The notes under the pieces: generated by a model | Database searches by the model: none | What the model saw: only the letters and a program-made list of their open reading frames with translations | Told to the model about the DNA's origin: nothing | DNA from: Lentisphaerae bacterium WC36 | GTDB taxonomy: Bacteria; Verrucomicrobiota; Lentisphaeria; Victivallales; SZUA-371 | Reading direction: 5' to 3' | Assembly (NCBI GenBank): GCA_020683205.1 | Contig: CP085689.1 | Location: 1,550,001 to 1,614,000 of the forward strand | Length of the DNA stretch: 64,000 nucleotides | Program-made: the position numbers and the translations under genes | Shown: piece by piece, positions 37,932-48,469 of the stretch | Layout of the letters: each line of letters begins with the position of its first letter | Position numbering within the stretch: the first letter of the stretch is position 1

Positions 37932-39881
37932 TTAAAAAATATTTGTTGTTAACATTTGGCTAATAACATGTGAAACTCCTGCACCTTTTGGATTCTCAAA
38001 AACTTCATCCAAAATTTCAATATTAGCAATTTCATCGTTACAATATTCACTTAATGTTTGCTTAACTTCACTCCAACGCGCTAACTGACCTCCTAACCTT
38101 AACTGAACAGTTTCAAAACCAAAAAATTTATTATTTGCGAGCCAAACTTTTCTAAATTCAGCGATGAATTGTTCTAAAAGAACCTTTATTTCATCAATTT
38201 CATCAATTAAAGCATTTAATGATTCTTTATCATTGTTTTTATACTTTTGGTACATATTAGTGATGAAATCAAATTTTTTCTGCAAAAAAGTTGCACTTAA
38301 TTCTAAATATTTTTTAAGGTCACAAAGCTCAGTGTCAGTCGATTTTGCAACTGACTCTAAAACAAAATTCGTTGCAAATCTCAACTGCTCTATAGTTAAT
38401 CGTTTTTGTGCAAGGCATTCATTAAAATAAAGTGCATACATTGGATCATCATGAAGTAAACAAAACCCAATTATTTCCTCAATATTTATAGCACAACATT
38501 GGCGCATATTATGATAATTTCCACCGTTTGAAACAATTTTAAATAAATTATTAATGTGTTCATCATTAACATCATCTTCATTACGGTATCCATATTCTGA
38601 AGCAAAAACTAACCCCAACAGAGTTGATTCAAGTGAGCAATAAGCTCCATCATCTGCCCACATCGTGAAAAAAACTTCTTCTACATCATTTTTTCGGCAG
38701 CTCTGTAAACATGGCTTAACAGTTTTTTCAGTCAACGCTTGATCATAAAATAACCTGCGCCAATTCCATGTGCCAACCGCCATTGCAACCTTGCTTTTAT
38801 CTTCTCCAACTAACTTAAAATGTTTAGTTAAATAATCATCATAAAAGTTTTCATCAGTATGAAAATAATCCCAATATGTTAGCGTTATTCCAACAGGAAT
38901 TGCCGCAACTGCATTTTCAGGAATTTGAGCTCCTAAGTCATAATAATCTTTAGTTTCACTTCCCATTCGGAAAAACATATCACTCCAAATAGAGATATTG
39001 AACTTATATTTGCTACAAATTTCATGCACTTTTTTAAGGTGTTGAGAAAAAATTTCAAAAGGAGGCACAAATCCATTTTTATCCATAAATTGGCCTCGCC
39101 CTAAGCCATAGGTTTCATCAAAGCCAATACATATATCATTACTACGGATGTTTTTGCGCCAAAAATCAACCATTTTTTCGATTAACTTATAACTCTTTGT
39201 TTCTCCTACCAAAATAGTTCTTTCGCCATCTTTGATATCTTTATAATAATCCCATTGTAGCATTTTTTCGAGATGACCTAAAACCTGAATACTCGGAACT
39301 ATTTCAATACCAAATTGCGCTGCATAATTATCTATTTCACGAATTTCTTCAGCACTATATGCTCCTCGTAAATATCCAAAATACGGTTCATTTTTTAGCT
39401 TATAGGTTTCTTCACAATACATATAAATACGATTGAAGCCCAGCAAAGCACAGCGACGAACTAACTTTTTCATATAATCAACGTGCAAAACTGCATTACG
39501 AGAACAATCAACCATGGTGCCAAATTTTTTATAAGAAGTAAAAATTTCTTCTGTAACGTCTTGAATTTCATTATCTTTGGCTAAAATATCAGCCAATGCT
39601 CTAAAAACACCAACAATACAATTAGCCTTAACTTCAATTTCTTGACTATTATTAAATTTATAACTAAATGAAATTTTTTCATTTCCAACTTGTTCAACAT
39701 TATTAACAACTATTTTTTTGCAAAATTTTGAAGAACAATCAGACGTTATTGGTATCGCATCAACAATATTTAACGATGCTAATTCGTTGTTGTTTTTGTA
39801 TTCTTTAATTAAACTTAATAATTGTTTAGAAATTTCAGATGATAATATGTAAAAAAAAATGGATTCATTTTGTGTGTCCAT
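37932..39881 (-). CDS. cytoplasmic beta-N-acetylhexosaminidase, GcnA-like GH20
   Basis: 649 residues without a signal peptide. A GH20 barrel (about 110-400): FGTMVDCSRNAVLHVDYMKK, NRIYMYCEETY, EIVPSIQVLGHLEKML, and the catalytic Asp-Glu in CIGFDETYGLGRG (about 253-265). This matches the GcnA/GH20C type known from streptococci, which cleaves terminal GlcNAc or GalNAc from small oligosaccharides. A helical C-terminal domain follows (about 430-649). The cytoplasmic site implies that an importer brings in amino-sugar oligosaccharides, complementing the two exported GH20 enzymes. Confidence 0.85.
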   Translation of the reverse strand: MDTQNESIFFYILSSEISKQLLSLIKEYKNNNELASLNIVDAIPITSDCSSKFCKKIVVNNVEQVGNEKISFSYKFNNSQEIEVKANCIVGVFRALADILAKDNEIQDVTEEIFTSYKKFGTMVDCSRNAVLHVDYMKKLVRRCALLGFNRIYMYCEETYKLKNEPYFGYLRGAYSAEEIREIDNYAAQFGIEIVPSIQVLGHLEKMLQWDYYKDIKDGERTILVGETKSYKLIEKMVDFWRKNIRSNDICIGFDETYGLGRGQFMDKNGFVPPFEIFSQHLKKVHEICSKYKFNISIWSDMFFRMGSETKDYYDLGAQIPENAVAAIPVGITLTYWDYFHTDENFYDDYLTKHFKLVGEDKSKVAMAVGTWNWRRLFYDQALTEKTVKPCLQSCRKNDVEEVFFTMWADDGAYCSLESTLLGLVFASEYGYRNEDDVNDEHINNLFKIVSNGGNYHNMRQCCAINIEEIIGFCLLHDDPMYALYFNECLAQKRLTIEQLRFATNFVLESVAKSTDTELCDLKKYLELSATFLQKKFDFITNMYQKYKNNDKESLNALIDEIDEIKVLLEQFIAEFRKVWLANNKFFGFETVQLRLGGQLARWSEVKQTLSEYCNDEIANIEILDEVFENPKGAGVSHVISQMLTTNIF

Positions 39882-39994
39882 AATTAGAGTTCCTTAAAAA
39901 ATTAGTTATTTTTGAAGTATATTTAACAAATTAATTTACACTATTTTATTCGTAAATACAATTAATTTTTATAGCAAAAAGGTTAGTTATGATT

Positions 39995-40130
39995 TTAATG
40001 ATTAAAATAGACTAAATTTTCACAAATTTCTGCTTGCGTCATACGCTGAAAAGGTTTATTGTAATTAATGAATTCACGAATAAAATTTTGATAATAAAAA
40101 ACCAAATTATATTGGATATTAAAGATAAAT
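39995..40130 (-). pseudogene. possible transposase C-terminal remnant
   Basis: Reads about 45 codons open on the minus strand up to the aroA start, ending in INYNKPFQRMTQAEI and a stop at 39995-39997. The pattern YN-x-P-x-x-x-x-T-x-x-E resembles the tail of DDE integrase-type transposases (YNxxRPHxxLxxxTPAE). No start codon and no upstream domain are present, so at best it is a relic. Weak evidence. Confidence 0.25.
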
Positions 40131-41438
40131 ATGAAAGCAGTTGTTAAAAAATCTCATGTTTCAGGAAACATCATCGTTCCTGGTTCAAAATCTCATACAA
40201 TCAGAGCGATAGCAATCGCTTGTTTAGCAGAAGGTCAATCAAAAATCATTAATCCATTAATTTCTGAGGATACAATCTCAGCGTTAAATGCGGCAAAAGC
40301 GCTTGGAGTAAAAGTAGTTGAACACGACCATTACTGGCTAATTAATGGTGTAAATGGTAATTTTAATCAACCAGAGAATATAATTGATTTGGGAAATTCT
40401 GGGACAACATTACGATTATTTAGTGCGATGGCAGCAACTAGCAATATTGCGGTAACTTTTGACGGTGATGAATCATTACGCTCTCGACCAATGCAACCTC
40501 TTTTAAGTGCCTTAGAACAATTAGGAGCCAAAGTAACTTCAAATAATGGTCGATGCCCTATAACGATAACTGGTCCACTTTCTGGCGGAAATGTCACGGT
40601 TGATGGTACAACTTCGCAATATACGTCTGCTCTATTAATTTCTACGCCATTATTAAAAGAGGACTCAGTTATTGAAATTCCAAAACTAAATGAAGTTCCT
40701 TACGTTGATATTACATTACAATGGCTCAAATCACAGAATATTCAGTACAAAGCCTATAATTATTACGATAAATTTGAAGTTGAAGCTAATCAGGCATATT
40801 CAGCTTTTACATCACATATTCCTGCTGATTTTTCAACTGCGACATTTCCGCTGTTAGCTGCGGCCATCACTCAAGGTGACGTTGTTATCGAAAATTTGGA
40901 TTTTTCTGATGCACAAGGCGATAAAGAAGTTTTTAATTTATTTACAGAAATGGGTGTTAAAGTCGAACGTGGCACAACTAACTTAATTAGTAATATTCAT
41001 GGCAAATATAACACTGACCCAGATAATAATAGTATTGCAAAATTAAAGGCTTTAAAAATAGACTTAAATTCAACTCCAGACGCATTACCTGCAATAGCTG
41101 TTGCGGCAGCGTGTTGTAACGGAACAACAATTATTCACAATGTTGCTCAAGCCCGAATCAAAGAAACAGACCGCATTGCTTGCATGGCTAAAGAGTTAGG
41201 AAAAATGGGAGCTAAAATCACAGAAACTCCTGATGGAATGATTATTGAAGGGTCTGATAAATTAACTGGGGCAATAGTTAATAGTTATGATGATCACCGC
41301 ATTGCCATGGCATTAACTATTGCTGGAATGGTTGCGGAAGGTGAAACAACTATTTTAGATTGTGAGTGTGCTGCAGTAACATATCCTAACTTTTTTGATG
41401 ATTTCATCAAAATAGGTGCAGATATAACTTTAAAATAA
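40131..41438 (+). CDS. aroA: 3-phosphoshikimate 1-carboxyvinyltransferase (EPSP synthase)
   Basis: 435 residues. Transfers enolpyruvate from PEP to shikimate 3-phosphate for aromatic synthesis. Visible elements: VPGSKSHTIRAIAIACLAEG (about 18-37), LGNSGTTLRLFSAMAA, DESLRSRPMQPLL, ARIKETDRIACMAKEL and the late DHRIAMALTIAGM. ATG 40131 lacks a strong ribosome site. Followed after 22 bases by alr; the pair may be an operon. The rest of the shikimate pathway is elsewhere. Confidence 0.95.
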   Translation: MKAVVKKSHVSGNIIVPGSKSHTIRAIAIACLAEGQSKIINPLISEDTISALNAAKALGVKVVEHDHYWLINGVNGNFNQPENIIDLGNSGTTLRLFSAMAATSNIAVTFDGDESLRSRPMQPLLSALEQLGAKVTSNNGRCPITITGPLSGGNVTVDGTTSQYTSALLISTPLLKEDSVIEIPKLNEVPYVDITLQWLKSQNIQYKAYNYYDKFEVEANQAYSAFTSHIPADFSTATFPLLAAAITQGDVVIENLDFSDAQGDKEVFNLFTEMGVKVERGTTNLISNIHGKYNTDPDNNSIAKLKALKIDLNSTPDALPAIAVAAACCNGTTIIHNVAQARIKETDRIACMAKELGKMGAKITETPDGMIIEGSDKLTGAIVNSYDDHRIAMALTIAGMVAEGETTILDCECAAVTYPNFFDDFIKIGADITLK

Positions 41439-41460
41439 CTTTCAATTTAGGAATTCAAAA

Positions 41461-42585
41461 ATGAGCAACAGAGTATACCTTGAAGTAGATTCAACATTGT
41501 TAAAAAACAACTTTTTAGCGATAAAAAAAAGAGTCAGACCTTGTCAAGTTATGGGAGTATTAAAAGCAAATGCTTATGGACTGGGTGTAAAAAATATTGC
41601 ACAAATACTTTTAGATGCAGGGATGGAAAACTTTGGGGTTGCTAACATTAATGAAGCGCTCGAATTACGTAAATTATCATCAACGTGTAAAATTCAAATT
41701 CTTGGTGGCGTTTTAACTGAGGAAATTACAGTTGCAATAAAAAATGATATTATGTTGCCAATTGTTGATTCTGAAATTGTATATCATATTAATCAAGAAG
41801 CAAAAGCACAAAATAAAATTGCTAAGTGCCAAATTTTAATTGATAGCGGTATGGGGCGTTTAGGTCTACTAATTGATGAAGCTTTTGATATTATTCAAAA
41901 TATTTCTCAAAAATATAAAAATTGCCAACTTGAGGGAATTTATTCACATTTTCCAAGCGCATATTCTTCTGATAATGATTATAGTTTAAGACAAATCAGT
42001 AACTTTAAAGCTCTTTTAGCCAAATTAACTGCTGAGTGTGGTATTAATTTTAAATATATACACATTGCAAATAGTGATGGCATTAATAATATTGCAGAGT
42101 CCCGTCAAACACCATTTAATATGGTACGAAGTGGGATTAATTTATACGGATTATTTGATCAACAGGGTTTAAAAAATAGTGAATTAAAACCTGTCATCAG
42201 TTTAAAAAGCCGTTTGATTTCAATTCGTCAAATGAAACAAGGTAGCTACATTGGTTATGGTTGTAGTTATAAACTACCTAAAGATTCGGTGGTTGGAACG
42301 GTATGTGCTGGCTACGCTGATGGTTTACCGATGGAGCTGTCAAATCGAGGATATATGTTAATTAATGACCGTTTGTGCCCAGTTATTGGTCGCGTATCAA
42401 TGGATTATGTGACAATTTTATTAGATGAAGTTGCTGAAAAAGTAAAATTAGGCGATACTGTGACATGTTTAGGCGGAAAAGGATTTAATAGCATTAGTGC
42501 TGAACAGTGGAGCCAATTAAAAGGTTCACACGCATACGATGTTATTTGCGCATTAGGCAATCGAGTTCAACGAATTTATGTATAA
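41461..42585 (+). CDS. alr: alanine racemase
   Basis: 374 residues. PLP enzyme making D-alanine for peptidoglycan. The lysine Schiff-base site is MGVLKANAYGLG (Lys35). The C-terminal beta domain has VGTVCAGYADGLP and the Tyr-bearing SMDYVTILLDE. TTTAGGAA sits before the ATG. Together with murD it serves cell-wall synthesis. Confidence 0.96.
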   Translation: MSNRVYLEVDSTLLKNNFLAIKKRVRPCQVMGVLKANAYGLGVKNIAQILLDAGMENFGVANINEALELRKLSSTCKIQILGGVLTEEITVAIKNDIMLPIVDSEIVYHINQEAKAQNKIAKCQILIDSGMGRLGLLIDEAFDIIQNISQKYKNCQLEGIYSHFPSAYSSDNDYSLRQISNFKALLAKLTAECGINFKYIHIANSDGINNIAESRQTPFNMVRSGINLYGLFDQQGLKNSELKPVISLKSRLISIRQMKQGSYIGYGCSYKLPKDSVVGTVCAGYADGLPMELSNRGYMLINDRLCPVIGRVSMDYVTILLDEVAEKVKLGDTVTCLGGKGFNSISAEQWSQLKGSHAYDVICALGNRVQRIYV

Positions 42586-42653
42586 TAATACGAGCTTTTC
42601 TAATAATTTACTATTTTTAAAAATTTTATTAAATATAATAAGGAGAAATCAAC

Positions 42654-43901
42654 ATGAATCATATTCTTTTTTTAAGAAAATATTTTTTAAATTTATTTTT
42701 ATTAATTTTTGCCAATCTTTGTATAATTGCAGTTTTAGCAAATGAAGAAAATGGAACATATATTGTTAAAGATGAAAATAAACTTAAAAAAATTAAAATA
42801 CCTAAATCACAAGAAGATAATTGCGAAAAAGTTGATTTTTCCGAAAATAATTTTTCCGATGGCACAGACGATTCAAAACTTTACTGGAAGCCACGCTGGC
42901 TTACTCATGGAGTTTCATCTTTAGCTTTAACTGATACTCAAATTATTGGCGAAAAAATTTACTTTGTTGAAAAAGCAGGAAAACAAAATGCAGCTCAAGG
43001 CGCTTTAGTGGTAGTTTATAATTATAAATCCAGTGAATTTGAAAATATTTTAAAGATTTCTAGCCATCAAATTATTAAATTTTGCATTAGTGCTGACGGA
43101 GAAATACTTTATGCAATTACCAAAGCTCAAGAAAAATTAAATCAACAATTTGATGAAGTTATCGCAATCGATTTAGTTGATGGCGAAATTATTGGTTCAT
43201 TAAAACTAAAAAATATTAATTATAATTTTAAAGATATAGCAATCTCTGAAGACAATGTAGTTGCAAGCTATTTTGACAGCAAAAAAGAGAAAATTTCTTT
43301 AATTATTTATGATAAAAACTTAACAACACAGCAAAAACTAATTAAAACTGATTTTACAGATGGGGTATTAGTAGCTACAAAAGACAATCAATGTTTATTT
43401 TTAAATAAAAATAATGGGCTACTTATCGATTGTAATAAATTAATTATTGATAAAAGCAAAAGCGTTAAATTTAACTTTCTTTCAGGCATAAATGAAGCAG
43501 TGTATTGTAAGAATATCAATAGCGTTTTGATATTAACACACATCGGCACGCTGTCAAACTTAATTAATAGCACGCCTTTAAAAAATATAAAAATTTACCA
43601 AAATGTTGCAGCTGAATTCTTTTATAATGAGGAATTAGGACTAGTTTCCTTATTTGATCTTAAAAAGAAAACTTTAACTTTAATTGATGTAAAAAATTAC
43701 TTTAAAGAGAAATATAAAGTAAAAATTAAGTCATTAAAACCAAAAGATTCAAAAGGTAGTAGAGTTCTCTGGTCAAAAGTTATTACAAGCAGTCCATTAA
43801 AAATTTTAGTTTTCACCAGTTATGGAGCTCTCTATACTGTTAATGGAACCAAAAAACGCAATCGTTATACAAAACAAGTTCTCATCGAACCAGTTCAATA
43901 A
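42654..43901 (+). CDS. secreted protein, beta-propeller-like, unknown
   Basis: 415 residues, not recognised. An N-terminal signal or anchor (about 9-29, LNLFLLIFANLCIIAVLA) comes first. After a Lys/Asp-rich stretch, repeated units of about 40-45 residues with hydrophobic strands and Asp-Gly turns follow (KFCISADGEILYAITK, IAISEDNVVASYFD, LVATKDNQCLFLNKNNG, KILVFTSYGALYTVNG). This is consistent with a beta-propeller, but that is inference. AAGGAG precedes the ATG. Located after alr with a 68-base gap. Confidence 0.6.
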   Translation: MNHILFLRKYFLNLFLLIFANLCIIAVLANEENGTYIVKDENKLKKIKIPKSQEDNCEKVDFSENNFSDGTDDSKLYWKPRWLTHGVSSLALTDTQIIGEKIYFVEKAGKQNAAQGALVVVYNYKSSEFENILKISSHQIIKFCISADGEILYAITKAQEKLNQQFDEVIAIDLVDGEIIGSLKLKNINYNFKDIAISEDNVVASYFDSKKEKISLIIYDKNLTTQQKLIKTDFTDGVLVATKDNQCLFLNKNNGLLIDCNKLIIDKSKSVKFNFLSGINEAVYCKNINSVLILTHIGTLSNLINSTPLKNIKIYQNVAAEFFYNEELGLVSLFDLKKKTLTLIDVKNYFKEKYKVKIKSLKPKDSKGSRVLWSKVITSSPLKILVFTSYGALYTVNGTKKRNRYTKQVLIEPVQ

Positions 43902-43964
43902 ATATCTCTATTTTTATTAATTCCAATTATCCATTAATAATATAGAAAAAATCCACAAAACTAT

Positions 43965-43992
43965 TTGCTTTTAAATTGCAATTGATTATATT
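43965..43992 (+). promoter_or_regulatory. promoter of the interrupted GH123-like gene
   Basis: TTGCTT, 16 bases, TATATT, ending 29 bases before ATG 44022. Consensus match only. Confidence 0.35.
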
Positions 43993-44021
43993 ATATTGAT
44001 ATTTAAAAAACTATTTTAAAT

Positions 44022-46829
44022 ATGAAAAGTAATATTAAAATGACTATAACTAAAAAAATGGAGAGGATGATGAAGAGAATTTCAGCTAAAACATCATTTT
44101 TTGCAATGACTGCAATTGCTACACTGTTTAACTTAAATGCAGCACCAGCAACCGACGCAATAAGTATCAAAAATGATAACTACAATATGCCTGATCAAGA
44201 GGCATTAAAATCAGTTTATAATCCAGTTTAAAAAACCATTATGGATGAATATGCAACAGAAAATGAAGTTGCAAACTTTACAAAAAAATTCAAACGTGAT
44301 TTATATGTTTTTGGTGGCGATAGACTTCAACAAATAAAACTTAAAACTAAATTTCCTAAATTATGGATTAACAACAACGGAAGTAATCTGGAAAAATTTA
44401 TTGGGAAAGCTCAACCAAATGAATATTATGTTTTTTACTTAGGTTTGTTTAGTACAACTAAAGAGCATAAAAATATTGAATTAGATTTTGATGGCTTAAA
44501 AAGTACATCTAACAATAGTATTATTACAAAAAATTCATTTCAGTGTTTCAATGCTGGAGGAATTGACTTTTTAGGTAATAACTTTCAAAGCACTGTTAAT
44601 TTAAAGAAAAACTATGTACAACCATTATATGTAGGAGTACAGATTCCTGAATATGCTAATGGAGATTATACCGGAGTTATTACAGTTATCGACCAAAATG
44701 GTGATAGAATTCCTGTAAAAATTAAAATTAACGTTGCTGGAGAAGTTCTTTCTGATCACGGTGATAATGATTCACAACGTTTATCACGTTTACGTTGGTT
44801 AAACTCTATTGCGGAACAAGATAGTAATGAACTGGTTGAACCATTTACAGCTATAGAAGTTGATAAAGCTACTAATACATTAAGTATTTTAGGACGCAAA
44901 ATTTGTTTGACAAATACAGGTATTCCAGAACAAATTCAATCTTATTTCAATAGTAGCAACACGGCTATTACCGCTACTCCAAAAAATATTTTAACAAAAC
45001 CATTTAATTTTAAAGTTACAACAGCTGATGGTGTTTTAGATTTTAAACCACAAAGCTTTAAATACACTAAGCAAACGACTGGAGCTGTATGTTGGGAAGC
45101 TATTAGTGAAGCAAATAATATGACTTTAACAGTTAAAGGTCGTCTTAAAATGGATGGTTTTATGGAATTTAAATGCAAAATGAAAGCAACCGATAAAGTA
45201 AATATCGAAGATATTGCTCTAGATATGCAATACAGCAAAGATTCTGCAAAATATTTCATGGGCATTGGTCAAAAAGGTGGCTTAAGAAAAGAAAATATTG
45301 ACTGGAAATGGAATGTTAAACGTAATCAAGATGGATTTTGGATGGGTGCAGTTAATGCAGGTATGAAAGTGCGCTTAAAAGGCGCAAATTATCGCTCTCC
45401 ATTAATTAATGCATATTACAATTTTTATACTTTAAATGAGCCAAAATCTTGGGGCAACAATTCAAAAGGTGGTATCCGCGTTGCTAGTAATAGCAATGGT
45501 GCTTTAGCTTCAGCATATAGCGGTGCTAGAACAATGAACGCTAATGATTCATTACAATTTGATTTTGACTGTTTTGTGACTCCATTTAAACCAATTAATA
45601 TGACAAAGCATTTCACAGACAAATACTTCCATCCAACTCAAAAGGTTGTTGATCCTAGGTTATGGGATTTTAAATGGATCAAGGAACAAGGCGCTAATGT
45701 GGTAAATATTCACCATAATAAAGAACCTAATCCAACAATTAATTACCCATATTACGACGAATCGATGCCTATTTTGAAAAAATATGTTAAGCAAGCTCAC
45801 GACAATGGTATAAAAGTAAAAATCTATTATACGACTCGTGAAATCTCAAACAATATTCCTGAATTGTTTGCATTCCACTCAATGAATGGCGAAATTATTT
45901 GCCCTGGACCAGGAAAAGATGCAAAGCCTGTTACAAATCGTCGTGGTCCACACAAATGGTTATTAGATAATTTAGGTGAAAATTTTATTCCTGCATGGCG
46001 TGAAGTTTTAAAAGGTCGTTATAAAGGTCTTTTAGACTTAGCTGTTGAAACTACACCTGATTCTCGTTTGGAAAATTATTACATCGAAGGCTTGAAATAT
46101 ACCGTTAAAAATACAAATATTGATAGTTTATACATTGATGATACATCTCTAAGCCGTAATGGTTTCCAACGTGCACGTAAAGTATTAATGAATAACAACC
46201 CGGACAGTGTTATTGATGCACATTCATGGAGTCATTTTAATGGCTTAGCTGGTTGGACTCCTTCTGCTTACTACTATATGCAAAATTATCCATATTTTGA
46301 CAAATTATGGTACGGTGAAGGTTTTGAAGGTCGCTATAAATCTGTACCAGCTGATTATTGGTTAGTTGAAATTAGTGGTATTCCATTTGGCTTAATGAAT
46401 GAATTAATGGGGAATCATCAACCAACCAAAGGAATGTTATTCGGTATGGGACAACGTCTTGGCTGGGGTGGAACATTCCCTCAAGAAACATGGAAATTAT
46501 GGAATGACTTTGGTATTGAAAAATCAACATTCTTTGGTTATTGGGATGCTGCAAATCCGATTAAAGATGCTAGCGGCAACTCAAACGTGAAATTAAGTTC
46601 ATTTGTGAAAAAAGATGGTGCTTTATTTACAGTAATTAACTGGAATAAAAAAGTTGATGCAAGCGTAAAATTAGCAATTGACTTTGATAAATTGGGTTTA
46701 AATAAAAGCGACTATAAACTGGTTGCGCCGAAATTAAACCGCATTCAAGATGCTAAAGAATTTAGTTTTGATCAATCAATTAATTTAAAACCAAACCAAG
46801 GATATATCATTCACTTGATTAAAAAATAA
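44022..46829 (+). pseudogene. GH123/DUF6067-like secreted glycosidase broken by one in-frame stop
   Basis: The signal-peptide part (44022-44231: ISAKTSFFAMTAIATLFNLNA, ending VYNPV) and the large part (44241-46829, 862 residues) are in the same frame, separated by a single TAA at 44229-44231; reading on gives KTIMDEYATENEV without a gap. The large part has a beta-sandwich (about 1-180), then LSRLRWLNSIAEQDSNELVEPF, RGVGGIN-free barrel with GIKVKIYYTTREISNN, YIDDTSLSRNGFQRARKVL and WYGEGFEGRYKSVPADYWL. This is the DUF6067 layout related to GH123 beta-N-acetylgalactosaminidase. The downstream ORF alone would lack an export signal. A CAA-to-TAA change would explain it; readthrough is the alternative. 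Confidence 0.65.
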
Positions 46830-46855
46830 TAAATTGCTTCGTTGCAGTTTTTTAG

Positions 46856-46888
46856 AAAGCCCTAACAACTTTATGTTAGGGCTTTTTT
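46856..46888 (+). terminator. terminator after the GH123-like gene
   Basis: AAAGCCCTAAC / GTTAGGGCTTT with an 8-base loop, followed by TTT and further T-rich sequence. Confidence 0.9.
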
Positions 46889-46950
46889 ATTTTTTTTAAT
46901 GCAGATTTTAACTAGGTTAATAAAATATCAATTTTTCTTAGTTAAAATAA

Positions 46951-46979
46951 TAGACAACAAGAAGTTAAGCGTTTATAAT
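46951..46979 (+). promoter_or_regulatory. promoter of the purine permease
   Basis: TAGACA, 17 bases, TATAAT, 61 bases before the ATG. No purine riboswitch core was found between here and the start. Confidence 0.45.
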
Positions 46980-47039
46980 CATTTCATATTTTTTAGTTAG
47001 TAAGATTAGAATTTTAAATTAAGTAAGTATGGAATTTGT

Positions 47040-48413
47040 ATGATTGATTTGATTTCAAGATTTTTTAAATTTGAAGAACGTAAAACCAACATTTCTACAG
47101 AAGCATTAGCTGGTTTTACAATTTTTACAGCAATGTCTTACATTATATTTCTTCAACCATCAATTATGACTGGTAAAGAAGTAGGAATTGATACAGGTAT
47201 GGACATGGCGGCGCTAATTACTGGAACATGTATAGCTTCAGCTGTTGGGTGTTTTTTAATGGGAATTTTAGCCAATTACCCAATTGGATTAGCCCCAGGA
47301 ATGGGAGGAAACTTTTTACTAGTCATAACAGTAATACCAGCGGTAGCAGTTATTTTGGGCAAAGAGGTCGGCTCTGCTGCTGTTTGGCAGGTTGCACTCG
47401 GGTTAGTTTTTGTTAGTGGATTATTATTTATTATTTTAACATTTTTTAATGTACGGCAACTCTTTATGCATGCAATCAGCCCTAGTTTAAAAGCAGCAAT
47501 TTCTGCAGGCATCGGTATTTTTATTACCATTGTAGGACTAAAAAATGGTCATATTATAGAAGTTGCACAAAACACTGGGTTTGTCTTAACAGCAGATCTG
47601 CGCCAAAGTTCAGTTATTATTTTCTTTATTGGCTTAATTGCCATCACTTCATTTTGTGTTCTGAAAATTAAAGGTGGAGTACTTTACGGTATTATTATTG
47701 CAGCTATTGTTTCATTACTAGTTGGAGAAATCAAATATAATGGTATCGTTGATATGCCTGCAAGCATGGCTCCAGTATTTGCAAAATTAGATATTACAAC
47801 CGTTTTAAAAAACATTGTAGCCTTTATTCCATTAATTATTGTCTTAACATTTTTAGATATTTTCGATACAATGGGAACATTGATTGGCGTTGGAACTCAT
47901 GCAGGACTGATGAAAAATGGCAAATTAGATCATGCATCACAAGCATTTGCCTCTGATTCAGTTGCAACTTTATTTGGATCTGTATGTGGTCATAGCACAG
48001 TGACATGTTATATTGAAAGCGCAACTGGTGTTGAAGTTGGCGGACGTACGGGTTTTGCGGCAATTATTACAGGAATATTTTTCCTTTTGGCTTTATTTTT
48101 CCAGCCTGTTGTCTTGGCGGTATCTGAATTCAAACCTATTACAGCCCCTGCTCTAGTAGTTGTGGGTGCGATGATGATGAAAAGTGCACGTGAAATTGAT
48201 TGGGACGATTACAGTGAATCTGTTCCAGCATTCTTAATTTTAGTAGGGGTACCATTAACATACAGTATTGCATATGGAATGATGCTTGGTTTTGTTGCAT
48301 ATCCAATTGTGAAATTACTAACAGGAAAAGGCAAAAAAATAGGTTATTTAAACTATATTATGGGAGCAATTTTGCTAGTTTACCTATTATGGATTAAACC
48401 GAAAGGCGGATGA
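47040..48413 (+). CDS. NCS2 family purine permease, AzgA type
   Basis: 457 residues, about 13 membrane helices. Transports adenine, guanine or hypoxanthine with protons. AzgA signatures: IFTAMSYIIFLQPSIM near the start, GLAPGMGGN (about 86-94), FLDIFDTMGTLIGVGTHAGLM, VCGHSTVTCYIESATGVEVGG, AAIITGIFFLLALFF. The ATG is preceded by a loose GTAAG. A bidirectional terminator follows. The substrate within the purines is not certain. Confidence 0.92.
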   Translation: MIDLISRFFKFEERKTNISTEALAGFTIFTAMSYIIFLQPSIMTGKEVGIDTGMDMAALITGTCIASAVGCFLMGILANYPIGLAPGMGGNFLLVITVIPAVAVILGKEVGSAAVWQVALGLVFVSGLLFIILTFFNVRQLFMHAISPSLKAAISAGIGIFITIVGLKNGHIIEVAQNTGFVLTADLRQSSVIIFFIGLIAITSFCVLKIKGGVLYGIIIAAIVSLLVGEIKYNGIVDMPASMAPVFAKLDITTVLKNIVAFIPLIIVLTFLDIFDTMGTLIGVGTHAGLMKNGKLDHASQAFASDSVATLFGSVCGHSTVTCYIESATGVEVGGRTGFAAIITGIFFLLALFFQPVVLAVSEFKPITAPALVVVGAMMMKSAREIDWDDYSESVPAFLILVGVPLTYSIAYGMMLGFVAYPIVKLLTGKGKKIGYLNYIMGAILLVYLLWIKPKGG

Positions 48414-48435
48414 TATAAATACAGTTATTTCAAGT

Positions 48436-48469
48436 AAAAAGGGCATGATAAAAATTCATGCCTTTTTTT
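48436..48469. terminator. bidirectional terminator
   Basis: AAAAAGGGCATGA / TCATGCCTTTTTTT between the permease and the convergent HD-cupin gene; the latter's stop codon overlaps its edge. Confidence 0.85.

Noticed and set aside
44022-44231. Independent 69-residue secreted peptide gene
   Set aside because: It is in frame with the downstream glycosidase and supplies the missing signal peptide, so an interrupted gene is simpler.
46830-47040. Purine riboswitch before the permease
   Set aside because: The conserved junction sequences (such as GATATGG and TTTCTACC) were not found; only a sigma70-like promoter is seen.
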